A stretch of DNA of 64,000 nt from assembly GCF_000506985.1 (NCBI RefSeq), contig NZ_KI650980.1, forward strand, positions 186,001 to 250,000. The letters are read 5' to 3'. Source of the stretch: Advenella kashmirensis W13003. Lineage in GTDB: Bacteria > Pseudomonadota > Gammaproteobacteria > Burkholderiales > Burkholderiaceae_B. This document shows, in pieces, positions 1-8,340 of this stretch (positions within the stretch are counted from its first letter, which is position 1; every line of letters starts with the position of its first letter). A program made the translations under genes and the position numbers. The notes under the pieces are model-generated. The model ran no database searches. It saw only the letters and a list, made by a program, of their open reading frames with translations, and was not told the DNA's origin.

Positions 1-426
1 CTGTTTGTTATTTATGTTATTTCGGCTGTGGCTGAAACCAACCGTCACCCCTTTGACGTGGTCGAGGGCGAGTCCGAAATCGTGGCCGGTCATATGGTGG
101 AGTATTCAGGGATGGGTTTTGCCCTGTTCTTCCTGGCTGAATACGCCAATATGATTCTGCTGTCCGCCATCGCTTCGGTGATGTTCCTGGGCGGCTGGTC
201 TGCGCCGCTCGATATCGTGCCCTTTACCTGGGTTCCCGGCTGGTTGTGGCTGGGTCTGAAGGCATTTTTTGTGGTGTCGCTGTTCATCTGGTTCCGCGCT
301 TCTTTTCCGCGGTACCGCTATGACCAGATCATGCGTCTGGGCTGGAAAATATTTATTCCGCTCACAGGGATCTGGCTGCTGGTTGTGGCGATCTGGATGC
401 AGACACCCTTTAATATCTGGAAATAG
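1..426 (+). CDS. nuoH: NADH-quinone oxidoreductase subunit H (partial, 5' end missing)
   Basis: C-terminal 141 residues of NuoH, the membrane subunit of complex I at the junction with the peripheral arm that contributes to the quinone chamber. The frame is open from base 1, so the gene starts outside the window. The conserved segment [16 protein letters not shown], typical of NuoH, is at the left edge and is followed by hydrophobic helices. The stop at 424-426 lies 12 bases before nuoI, so the two are cotranscribed. Identification is secure; only the length is unknown. Confidence 0.97.
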   Translation: MFVIYVISAVAETNRHPFDVVEGESEIVAGHMVEYSGMGFALFFLAEYANMILLSAIASVMFLGGWSAPLDIVPFTWVPGWLWLGLKAFFVVSLFIWFRASFPRYRYDQIMRLGWKIFIPLTGIWLLVVAIWMQTPFNIWK

Positions 427-438
427 GCTGACAGAGAC

Positions 439-927
439 ATGAGTGCAATTAAAGATTTTTTCGGCAGCCTGTTACTGACTGAGTTGCTGAAAGGCATGAG
501 TCTGACGGGCAAGTACTTCTTCAAACGCAAGATTACGTTGCAGTATCCGTACGAGAAGACACCCGCGTCGCCGCGGTTCCGTGGACTGCATGCGCTGCGT
601 CGCTATCCCAATGGGGAGGAGCGATGCATTGCCTGTAAGTTGTGTGAGGCGGTATGCCCCGCGCTGGCCATCACCATTGAATCGGAAGAGCGTGATGACG
701 GCAGCCGTCGCACCACGCGCTACGATATTGATCTGACCAAGTGTATTTTCTGCGGCTTCTGCGAAGAGAGCTGCCCGGTCGATTCCATCGTCGAGACGCA
801 TATCCATGAATACCACGGAGAGAAACGGGGCGACCTGTATTTCACCAAGGATATGCTGCTGGCGGTAGGCGACAAGTATGAATCCGAGATCGCTGCGCGC
901 CGCGAAGCTGATGCCCGGTATCGATAA
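439..927 (+). CDS. nuoI: NADH-quinone oxidoreductase subunit I
   Basis: A 162-residue ferredoxin-like subunit of complex I carrying clusters N6a and N6b on the path from NADH to quinone. Two complete CxxCxxCxxxCP motifs are visible, at C63/C66/C69/C73 and C102/C105/C108/C112. The N-terminal amphipathic stretch docks on the membrane arm in this family. Length and position between nuoH and nuoJ are standard. It belongs to the nuo operon, with 12 bases to nuoH and 20 bases to nuoJ. Confidence 0.98.
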   Translation: MSAIKDFFGSLLLTELLKGMSLTGKYFFKRKITLQYPYEKTPASPRFRGLHALRRYPNGEERCIACKLCEAVCPALAITIESEERDDGSRRTTRYDIDLTKCIFCGFCEESCPVDSIVETHIHEYHGEKRGDLYFTKDMLLAVGDKYESEIAARREADARYR

Positions 928-947
928 AGGCAAATGAGAAGATAACC

Positions 948-1586
948 ATGTTTACAACTGTTCTCTTTTATATTCTGGCCGTTATCCTGATCATTGCAGG
1001 GGCGCGGGTCATTACTGCGACCAGTCCGGTGACGGCGGTGTTGCACCTGATCCTTACGTTCTTTACGGCCTCCATGTTGTGGATGCTGCTGGGCGCGGAG
1101 TTCCTGGCATTGTTGCTTGTTCTGGTGTATGTGGGCGCCGTGATGGTGCTGTTCCTGTTTGTGGTGATGATGATCGATATTACGCCATCCGGTCTGCGCT
1201 CAGGGTTCAAGACCTATCTTCCCCTGGGGCTGGTGGTCGGTGGCGTCATGGTGCTGGAAATCGCCTTCGTGCTTGGCAATATGTACCTGGGTTCCGGCCC
1301 GTCCATCGCCATGCCGGCAGAGTACAACAACACCCGTGAGCTGGGCATTGCCCTGTATTCACAGTATTCGTATGCAATTCAGGTCGGTGCGGTGACGCTG
1401 CTGGTCGGGATGATTGCGGCAATCGCGCTGACCTTGCGTGAACGTCGCAACCGCAAGTACGTGACCTCCGATCAGCAACTGCATGTGAAGGCGAGCGACC
1501 GCCTGAAAATGGTCAACATTCCTTCACAGCGAGAAGTGCCGGCAGCAGACGCCGATGCCGCAAAACCAGTAGGGGAAGGCAAATGA
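948..1586 (+). CDS. nuoJ: NADH-quinone oxidoreductase subunit J
   Basis: A 212-residue integral membrane subunit of the complex I proton-pumping arm. About five hydrophobic helices are visible in the first 165 residues, followed by a polar, charged C-terminal tail rich in Ala, Asp and Lys. The segment [20 protein letters not shown] is the conserved NuoJ helix. Its last codons overlap the nuoK start by 4 bases (ATGA), which suggests translational coupling within the nuo operon. Confidence 0.97.
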   Translation: MFTTVLFYILAVILIIAGARVITATSPVTAVLHLILTFFTASMLWMLLGAEFLALLLVLVYVGAVMVLFLFVVMMIDITPSGLRSGFKTYLPLGLVVGGVMVLEIAFVLGNMYLGSGPSIAMPAEYNNTRELGIALYSQYSYAIQVGAVTLLVGMIAAIALTLRERRNRKYVTSDQQLHVKASDRLKMVNIPSQREVPAADADAAKPVGEGK

Positions 1587-1909
1587 CCATATCACTTGCT
1601 CATTATTTGATTCTTGGTGCCATTATGTTTGCCATGGGCGTGTTCGGGATTTTCCTGAACCGCCGCAATCTGATCAGCCTGCTCATGTCGATCGAACTGA
1701 TGCTGCTGGCAGTCAATATCAATTTCGTGGCTTTTTCCAGCTGGTTGCCGGGCGCCAATGGCATGCCCGATACCGCCGGACAGGTATTCGTTTTTTTCAT
1801 CCTTACAGTGGCGGCTGCCGAAGCGGCTATTGGTCTGGCGATTCTTGTGATGCTGTTCCGTAAAATCAATTCAATCAATGTGGACGACATCGGTCGTTTG
1901 AAAGGGTAA
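1583..1909 (+). CDS. nuoK: NADH-quinone oxidoreductase subunit K
   Basis: A 108-residue, three-helix membrane subunit of complex I related to MrpC antiporter subunits. The family signature [20 protein letters not shown] is present, including the membrane-embedded glutamate of helix 2 (E in MSIELML). A second acidic residue lies in the next helix (AAAEAAIGL). It overlaps nuoJ by 4 bases and is followed by nuoL after 9 bases. Confidence 0.98.
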   Translation: MTISLAHYLILGAIMFAMGVFGIFLNRRNLISLLMSIELMLLAVNINFVAFSSWLPGANGMPDTAGQVFVFFILTVAAAEAAIGLAILVMLFRKINSINVDDIGRLKG

Positions 1910-1918
1910 GGATCCGGA

Positions 1919-3979
1919 ATGAACAACGCCTTATCATCTTCACTGCTTCTGGTCATCGCCCTGGCTCCCTTGCTGGGCGCCATCATTACCGGCCTGTTCG
2001 GAACCGGTTTCGTCGGCCGCTCGATCGGCCGTCGGGCTTCCCACATGATCACCATCGTCCTGGTGGCCATATCGTTCTTCGGATCCGCCTACGTCCTGTA
2101 TCAGGTGGCGGTCAACGCTGCGTACTACAACGACACGGTCTATACCTGGAGCCTGATCGGTACGCGGGTTGCGCAGGTCGGATTCCTGGTGGATTCGCTG
2201 ACTGCGCTTATGATGGTTGTCGTGACCTCGGTCTCGCTGATGGTGCATATCTATACCATCGGCTATATGTCGGACGATCCGGGCTACCAGCGTTTCTTTG
2301 CCTATATCTCGCTGTTTACCTTCTCCATGTTGATGCTGGTGATGGCCAACAATATGCTGCAGCTGTTTTTCGGCTGGGAAGCGGTGGGTCTGGTTTCTTA
2401 TCTGCTGATCGGTTTCTGGTATACCCGTCCCACGGCGATTTTCGCCAATATGAAGGCGTTTCTGATCAACCGCGTAGGTGACTTCGGCTTTGTATTGGGT
2501 ATTGGTCTGCTGTTTGCCTATACCGGATCGCTGAACTATTCCGACGTGTTTGCCCAATCGGACAAACTGGCGGCAACAGCCTTTCCCGGAACAGACTGGC
2601 ATCTGATTACCGTGGCATGTATTTGCCTGTTCATCGGTGCCATGGGTAAATCAGCCCAGGTGCCTTTGCATGCCTGGCTGCCTGACTCCATGGAAGGCCC
2701 GACACCGATCTCTGCGCTGATTCACGCGGCGACCATGGTGACTGCCGGTATTTTCATGGTAGCCCGTTTTTCACCCCTGTTTGAACTGTCGCCCACGGCA
2801 CTGTCCTTTGTGATTGTGATCGGTAGTATCGGTGCGCTGTTTTTGGGTATTCTGGGCATTATCCAGAACGACATCAAACGCGTGGTTGCGTATTCTACAC
2901 TGTCGCAGCTGGGCTATATGACTGTGGCGCTGGGCGCCTCGGCCTACCCGATCGCGATTTTCCACCTGATGACGCACGCGTTTTTCAAAGCCCTGCTGTT
3001 CCTGGGCGCCGGTTCCGTGATTATCGGCATGCACCATGACCAGGACGTTCGCAATATGGGCGGACTGCGCAAATACATGCCGATCACCTGGATCACGTTC
3101 CTGATCGGCACGCTGTCGCTGGTCGGTACGCCGTTCTTTGCCGGTTTCTATTCCAAGGAACATATCATTGAAGCGGCCGGTGCCGCGACGGTATGGGGCA
3201 GTGGTTTCGCATACTGGGCCACGCTCATTGGCGTATTTGTCACTTCGCTGTATTCCTTCCGTGTCTATTTCCTGGTTTTCCATGGCAAGCCACGCTTCAA
3301 TACAGACGGTCACGCTCATGGTCACCATGATGAAGCGCATGCGTCGGCACACGATGCACATGCCCAGGATAGCCATGGTCATGACGACCATCATCACGGT
3401 GGTACACCGCACGAGTCTCCCTGGGTTGTTACCTTGCCGCTGGTGCTGCTGGCCATTCCTTCGGTCATTGCCGGTGCGTGGGCGATCAACCCGCTGCTGT
3501 TCGGCGATTTCTTCAAGGGTGTGATTACGGTATCCGAACATCACCCCGCGATGGAAGAACTGGCGCATGAGTTCCATGGCTGGTTTGCCTATGCAATGCA
3601 TTCCTTCAGCACGATTCCGTTCTGGCTGATGATCGCCGGCCTGGTGGTTGCCTGGTATTGCTATCTGATCAATCCTGCCGTGCCTGCCCGGCTGTATCGT
3701 TCACTGTCGGGTGTCAACCGGATTCTGGAAAACAAATACTATGTGGACTGGGTCAACGAGAATATTTTTGCTCGTGGCGCACGCGCATTGGGTTCGGTTT
3801 TCTGGAATGTGGGCGACAAGGGGGTCATCGATGGCGGGCTGGTTTCGGGCAGTACGCGTCTGGTTGGCCTGGTGGCTGCGATCAGCCGTCATCTGCAGTC
3901 CGGATACATCTACCATTATGCGTTCGCCATGATCGTTGGCGTAATTGCCTTCATTTCAATATTTGTGCTGGTACTTTAA
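1919..3979 (+). CDS. nuoL: NADH-quinone oxidoreductase subunit L
   Basis: A 686-residue antiporter-like proton-pumping subunit at the distal end of the complex I membrane arm. Conserved antiporter features are visible: the helix with LFFGWEAVGLVSYLLIGFW and the segment KSAQVPLHAWLPDSMEGPTP with its pumping lysine. A long C-terminal region is consistent with the lateral helix. Residues 465-498 form a hydrophilic loop with 13 histidines in 34 positions. nuoM follows immediately. Confidence 0.98.
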   Translation: MNNALSSSLLLVIALAPLLGAIITGLFGTGFVGRSIGRRASHMITIVLVAISFFGSAYVLYQVAVNAAYYNDTVYTWSLIGTRVAQVGFLVDSLTALMMVVVTSVSLMVHIYTIGYMSDDPGYQRFFAYISLFTFSMLMLVMANNMLQLFFGWEAVGLVSYLLIGFWYTRPTAIFANMKAFLINRVGDFGFVLGIGLLFAYTGSLNYSDVFAQSDKLAATAFPGTDWHLITVACICLFIGAMGKSAQVPLHAWLPDSMEGPTPISALIHAATMVTAGIFMVARFSPLFELSPTALSFVIVIGSIGALFLGILGIIQNDIKRVVAYSTLSQLGYMTVALGASAYPIAIFHLMTHAFFKALLFLGAGSVIIGMHHDQDVRNMGGLRKYMPITWITFLIGTLSLVGTPFFAGFYSKEHIIEAAGAATVWGSGFAYWATLIGVFVTSLYSFRVYFLVFHGKPRFNTDGHAHGHHDEAHASAHDAHAQDSHGHDDHHHGGTPHESPWVVTLPLVLLAIPSVIAGAWAINPLLFGDFFKGVITVSEHHPAMEELAHEFHGWFAYAMHSFSTIPFWLMIAGLVVAWYCYLINPAVPARLYRSLSGVNRILENKYYVDWVNENIFARGARALGSVFWNVGDKGVIDGGLVSGSTRLVGLVAAISRHLQSGYIYHYAFAMIVGVIAFISIFVLVL

Positions 3980-3980
3980 G

Positions 3981-5471
3981 ATGGGCGAAATGACTTCTAC
4001 CTTACCCTGGCTGTCCCTGGCTATTTTTGTGCCGATCGTTGCCGGTATTCTGGTTCTGATCATGGGCAGCGATGAGCGCGCGGACTTTACGCGCAAGCTG
4101 GCACTTTTCGGTTCTGTCATCGGATTCCTGGTTACGCTGCCGATTTATTTCGGCTTCGATGGGTCTACGGCACAAATGCAGTTTGTGGAGCAGACACCCT
4201 GGATCGATGCATTCTCTGCGACCTACCATCTGGGCGTGGATGGTATCTCGATGTGGCTGGTACTGCTGACCTCCTTTATCACGGTCATCGTTGTGCTGGC
4301 GGGCTGGGAAGTCATTACCAAGCGCGTTGCGCAGTACATGGCTGCATTTCTGATCCTGTCGGGCCTGATGGTCGGGGTTTTTGCCGCGCTGGATGGTCTG
4401 CTGTTCTATATCTTCTTTGAAGCCACGCTGATTCCGATGTATATCATCATCGGGGTATGGGGTGGTCCGAACCGGGTGTATGCCGCGTTCAAGTTTTTCC
4501 TGTACACGCTGCTGGGATCGTTGTTGACGCTGGTTGCATTTATCTATCTGTACACACAGACCGGCTCGTTCGATATTCTGACCTGGCAGCAGGCCAAGCT
4601 GGGCTATACGCCGCAGATGCTGATTTTCTTTGCGCTGCTGGCCGCTTTCGCTGTGAAAGTCCCGATGTGGCCGGTGCATACATGGTTGCCTGATGCTCAC
4701 GTGGAAGCGCCTACAGGCGGTTCGATCGTACTGGCCGCCATCATGCTGAAACTGGGTGCTTACGGCTTTCTGCGCTTTTCATTGCCGATTGCACCTGATG
4801 CGTCGCATAGCATGGCGGGGCTGATGATTGCCCTGTCGCTGATTGCGGTGATCTACATTGGTCTGGTGGCGATCGTCCAGGACGATATGAAAAAACTGGT
4901 GGCGTATTCTTCTGTTGCGCACATGGGTTTTGTTACCCTGGGCTTTTTCCTGTTCAATACGGCAGGAATGGAAGGTGCGATCATTCAGATGATTTCTCAT
5001 GGCTTTGTATCTGGTGCCATGTTCATGTGTATCGGCGTGCTGTATGACCGCCTGCATACCCGTCGCATCGCCGATTACGGTGGCGTGATTAACACCATGC
5101 CCAAGTTTGTGACGTTTTTCGTATTGTTCTCCATGGCCAATAGCGGTTTGCCTGCGACCAGTGGATTCGTGGGAGAGTTCTACGTCATCCTGGGTGCTGT
5201 GGAGCACAATTTCTGGATCGGCCTGTTAACTGCAACCGCACTGATTCTGGGGGCGTCCTATTCACTCTGGATGGTCAAGCGCGTTGCCTACGGTGAAATC
5301 ACCAATGAAGCGGTCAAGCAGATGAAAGACGTCAGCTGCCGCGAATATGCAATATTGGCCATTCTGGCCATCTTCGTGCTGGTAATGGGTATCTATCCGA
5401 AACTGTTTACCGACGTTATGCACGTGTCTGTCCAGCAGTTGCTGGAGCACGTGGCCGTTTCTAAACTGTAA
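3981..5471 (+). CDS. nuoM: NADH-quinone oxidoreductase subunit M
   Basis: An antiporter-like proton-pumping subunit of complex I, 496 residues from this start. Hallmarks are the helix containing FYIFFEATLIPMYIIIGVWGG, with the essential membrane glutamate, and the segment KVPMWPVHTWLPDAHVEAPT with the pumping lysine. The start is uncertain. The frame is open back to 3945, inside nuoL, but ATG 3981 lies just after the nuoL stop, and ATG 3990 (MTSTLPWLSL) is also plausible. No strong ribosome binding site separates the last two. Confidence 0.96.
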   Translation: MGEMTSTLPWLSLAIFVPIVAGILVLIMGSDERADFTRKLALFGSVIGFLVTLPIYFGFDGSTAQMQFVEQTPWIDAFSATYHLGVDGISMWLVLLTSFITVIVVLAGWEVITKRVAQYMAAFLILSGLMVGVFAALDGLLFYIFFEATLIPMYIIIGVWGGPNRVYAAFKFFLYTLLGSLLTLVAFIYLYTQTGSFDILTWQQAKLGYTPQMLIFFALLAAFAVKVPMWPVHTWLPDAHVEAPTGGSIVLAAIMLKLGAYGFLRFSLPIAPDASHSMAGLMIALSLIAVIYIGLVAIVQDDMKKLVAYSSVAHMGFVTLGFFLFNTAGMEGAIIQMISHGFVSGAMFMCIGVLYDRLHTRRIADYGGVINTMPKFVTFFVLFSMANSGLPATSGFVGEFYVILGAVEHNFWIGLLTATALILGASYSLWMVKRVAYGEITNEAVKQMKDVSCREYAILAILAIFVLVMGIYPKLFTDVMHVSVQQLLEHVAVSKL

Positions 5472-5483
5472 GACTGAGTCATC

Positions 5484-6965
5484 ATGGAAAATCAATTTAA
5501 TTTTGCACTTGCGGCGCCTGAAATCATTCTTGTGATTATGGCCATGGGCATTCTGGTTTACGATGCATTCAGTCATGAAGCTACGCGCAAAACCACGTAT
5601 GTGTTTTCATTGTGCGCGCTGATCATTCTGACCGTTGTGTCACTGATGCAGTGGAATGGCGGCATTGCCGGTACCACGTTTTACGGCATGTATGTGGCCG
5701 ACCCGCTGGCTCATTTCCTGAAAATTGCCTCTTACCTGGCGGTGCTGGTCACGTTAATCTACAGCCGGCAGTACGTGGTGGATCGCGATATGTCCAAGTC
5801 GGGCGAACTGTATCCGCTGACGCTGTGCGCGCTTCTCGGCCAGATGGTCATGATTTCGGCCAGCAGCATGCTGACTATTTATCTGGGCCTGGAATTGATG
5901 TCGCTGGCCCTGTATACCATGGTCGCCTTGCGTCGTGATTCGCTGGTGGCGACGGAATCGGCCATGAAGTACTTTGTACTGGGTGCCCTGGCATCCGGGT
6001 TCATGCTTTACGGTATTTCCATGGTTTACGGTGCCACAGGTCATGTGGATCTGGCAGGCGTGACTCAGGTCATTCGCAGCGGTCAGGCCGGCGAGATGAC
6101 GCTGGTTTTGGGTACGGTGTTTATTGTGGCGGGTCTGGCGTTCAAGCTGGGCGCGGTGCCGTTTCATATGTGGATTCCCGATGTTTATCAGGGTGCGCCA
6201 ACGGCGATTACCCTGACCATTGGTGCCGCACCCAAACTGGCCGCATTGGCCATTACGCTGCGCTTGTTGATCGAAGGGCTCAATGGCGTAGCGCTGAGCT
6301 GGCAGCCCATGCTGATTATTCTGGCGGTGCTGTCGCTGGCGATTGGTAACCTGACGGCGATCATGCAGACTAACTTCAAGCGCATGCTGGCCTATTCGAC
6401 GATTTCACACGTCGGCTTCATCCTGCTGGGTCTGCTGTCCGGCGTGGCTGCCAATGGTACCGTGCAAAGCGGCGCCTATGCTTCTTCGCTGTTTTATATC
6501 GTGACCTATGTGCTGACAACGCTGGCCAGCTTTGGCCTGGTGCTGCTGATGAGTCGTCAGGGTTTTGAATGCGAGGAAATTGATGATCTGAAAGGCCTGA
6601 ACCAGCGCAATCCGGTCATGGCCTTTGGTATGCTGCTCTTGATGTTTTCTCTGGCAGGCATTCCACCCCTGGTGGGTTTCCACGCCAAGCTGGTCGTACT
6701 GCAGGCAGTGATTTCTGCCGGGCACGTTTGGCTGGCTATTTATGCCGTGATCTGCTCACTGATCGGTGCGTTCTATTACCTGCGCGTGGTCAAGGTTGTG
6801 TACTTCGATGATCCGGCGCAAGGCGTTCCCGGCCCGGATACGTCCTGGTCTTTCCGCAGCGGTGTCATGTCGGTCAATGGGGCGCTGATCATTCTGCTGG
6901 GTATTTTGCCCGGTGGACTGATGGCGCTGTGTGTGCAGGTTATTGATGCTTCGCTGAAGTTCTGA
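5484..6965 (+). CDS. nuoN: NADH-quinone oxidoreductase subunit N
   Basis: A 493-residue third antiporter-like subunit of complex I. It contains [18 protein letters not shown] in the region of the conserved glutamate and [20 protein letters not shown] with the pumping lysine. Fourteen or so membrane helices can be followed by hydrophobicity. It is the last nuo gene, and the DUF2818 gene starts 13 bases downstream and is probably cotranscribed. Confidence 0.98.
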   Translation: MENQFNFALAAPEIILVIMAMGILVYDAFSHEATRKTTYVFSLCALIILTVVSLMQWNGGIAGTTFYGMYVADPLAHFLKIASYLAVLVTLIYSRQYVVDRDMSKSGELYPLTLCALLGQMVMISASSMLTIYLGLELMSLALYTMVALRRDSLVATESAMKYFVLGALASGFMLYGISMVYGATGHVDLAGVTQVIRSGQAGEMTLVLGTVFIVAGLAFKLGAVPFHMWIPDVYQGAPTAITLTIGAAPKLAALAITLRLLIEGLNGVALSWQPMLIILAVLSLAIGNLTAIMQTNFKRMLAYSTISHVGFILLGLLSGVAANGTVQSGAYASSLFYIVTYVLTTLASFGLVLLMSRQGFECEEIDDLKGLNQRNPVMAFGMLLLMFSLAGIPPLVGFHAKLVVLQAVISAGHVWLAIYAVICSLIGAFYYLRVVKVVYFDDPAQGVPGPDTSWSFRSGVMSVNGALIILLGILPGGLMALCVQVIDASLKF

Positions 6966-6978
6966 GCAACGGACGATT

Positions 6979-7485
6979 ATGTATCCCTCTGAATCGATCT
7001 GGATTTTTATTGTTCTGGCGTTTATGTTTGCCATGGCGCCGTTTCTGACGGAACGCGCTTTTATCTTTACGCCATGGCGGCAAACGGGTGAGCAGGAAAA
7101 GCCGTTCTGGTTCTGCACCTTGCGCGCCGTGCTGTCTTATGTGGTTATCGCCGCTGGTTGCTGGCTGTTGGCTACCCAGGCAGGCAATCTGGTCTATATG
7201 CTGGGTGGGGTGTTGCTGCTTGGGATTGCGTTGTACGCACCTGGTGCGATGGTGACGCCTCATGTTCCCGTCAAGCATGTCAGTACGCGTCTGATTGAGG
7301 TGCTCGTCGGCTACTTTGTTGTGGGGGCGATTGGTTTTGCAATCGAGGCCAATTACGCCAATCCCTCAGTAAAGAATTGGGAGTTTTACACGATTGCCGC
7401 TTGTCTTTATGTGGTGCTGGCGTATCCCGGCTTTGTATGGCGTCATTTGATGAAGCATCCGGTGCGTCGTCATAAGTCGGCCTGA
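6979..7485 (+). CDS. DUF2818 family membrane protein, extended form
   Basis: A 168-residue membrane protein of unknown function. The C-terminal part (about residues 100-158, with EVLVGYFVVGAIGFAIEA and WEFYTIAACLYVVLAYPGF) matches my recollection of DUF2818, a family of about 100 residues that follows nuoN in many betaproteobacteria. The N-terminal part (residues 1-45, ending EKPFW) also looks like the start of that family. Between them lie about 55 extra hydrophobic residues that appear to add one or two membrane helices. The position directly after nuoN suggests a link to complex I, but no function is established. An intrinsic terminator follows. Confidence 0.75.
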   Translation: MYPSESIWIFIVLAFMFAMAPFLTERAFIFTPWRQTGEQEKPFWFCTLRAVLSYVVIAAGCWLLATQAGNLVYMLGGVLLLGIALYAPGAMVTPHVPVKHVSTRLIEVLVGYFVVGAIGFAIEANYANPSVKNWEFYTIAACLYVVLAYPGFVWRHLMKHPVRRHKSA

Positions 7486-7510
7486 TCAGCAATCGGGGTG
7501 ATATACGAAC

Positions 7511-7543
7511 ACCGGCCGTAGAAATACGAGCCGGTTTTTCTTT
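7511..7543 (+). terminator. Intrinsic terminator after the nuo/DUF2818 operon
   Basis: Inverted repeat ACCGGC (7511-7516) and GCCGGT (7530-7535) with a 13-base loop, followed directly by TTTTCTTT on the plus strand. It lies 25 bases after the DUF2818 stop and separates this operon from the convergent exonuclease gene. Confidence 0.75.
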
Positions 7544-7611
7544 GGGCGTTGGCAACGCGTAGTCATGCCGCGGACGCATGTTTCGTTTTTCGTCAGAAAT
7601 GGCGACACCCG

Positions 7612-8340
7612 TTATTGACCACGCACGAGTCGGTACTGTCTTTCAGCCGTGCCGAGTTCGTTGAGCGTGTGCCAGCCCTGGTTTTCACACTTTTTGTTCA
7701 GGCACAGAAACAGCTGTGCCGTGGCCAACGCATCGGCCACGGCATTGTGGCGTCGATGGTTGGTAATTTCAAACACGCGCATCCAGTCGTCCAGTGTCCG
7801 GTGGTTCAGGGCATGTTCACGATAGAGCGCAGGCGCCAGATAGGCCAGGTCAATCCATTGCCTTTTTTTCAGATTGGTCTGCAGCCAGATGGCGAGGCTT
7901 TTTTCCAGCATGGTCTGGTCAAAAGCCACGTGAAAGGCTACCAGCGGATCTCCGCCAATGTATTCAAGCAATTGCATAAGTGCTTCTGCGGGTTCGGTGC
8001 CGCTGCGCTGTTTGCCGCCGGCAATGCCATGGATCAGAATATTGCTTTTGCTGCTTGGCTGTTCCTGGCGCAGAACCATGTCAAAGCTGTCTTCCAGCAT
8101 GATACGGCCGCCCGTGATGGCGACGGCACCGATGGCAATAAGCGTATCTTTTTTCATGTCCAGACCGCTGGTTTCGACATCCAGCACAACCAGTCTGCTG
8201 TCACGCACGCTCTGCCTGCCGTCGGTGGGTGCGAGCGCACGCCATGCTTCAAACCGCTGTGTCAGGGCGGCGGGGCGCGGATGTTGAACAGGCGTTCGCG
8301 TCAAACGCTTGAGCGCACCGACCAGTGCGTTACAGCGCAT
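7612..8340 (-). CDS. DEDDh 3'-5' exonuclease, DnaQ/PolC epsilon-like
   Basis: A 242-residue exonuclease of the DnaQ superfamily. The DEDDh residues are visible: D54 and E56 in VVLDVETSGLD, D141 in HVAFDQ, and H198 with D203 in HNAVADALAT. The N-terminal 45 residues are not part of the catalytic fold. It is not the replicative epsilon subunit, since the clamp-binding C terminus is not recognisable. Its start overlaps the end of the upstream CBS/DUF294 gene by 11 bases, so the two are translationally coupled. The pairing suggests a shared role in nucleotide or nucleic-acid processing; the substrate is unknown. Confidence 0.88.
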   Translation of the reverse strand: MRCNALVGALKRLTRTPVQHPRPAALTQRFEAWRALAPTDGRQSVRDSRLVVLDVETSGLDMKKDTLIAIGAVAITGGRIMLEDSFDMVLRQEQPSSKSNILIHGIAGGKQRSGTEPAEALMQLLEYIGGDPLVAFHVAFDQTMLEKSLAIWLQTNLKKRQWIDLAYLAPALYREHALNHRTLDDWMRVFEITNHRRHNAVADALATAQLFLCLNKKCENQGWHTLNELGTAERQYRLVRGQ

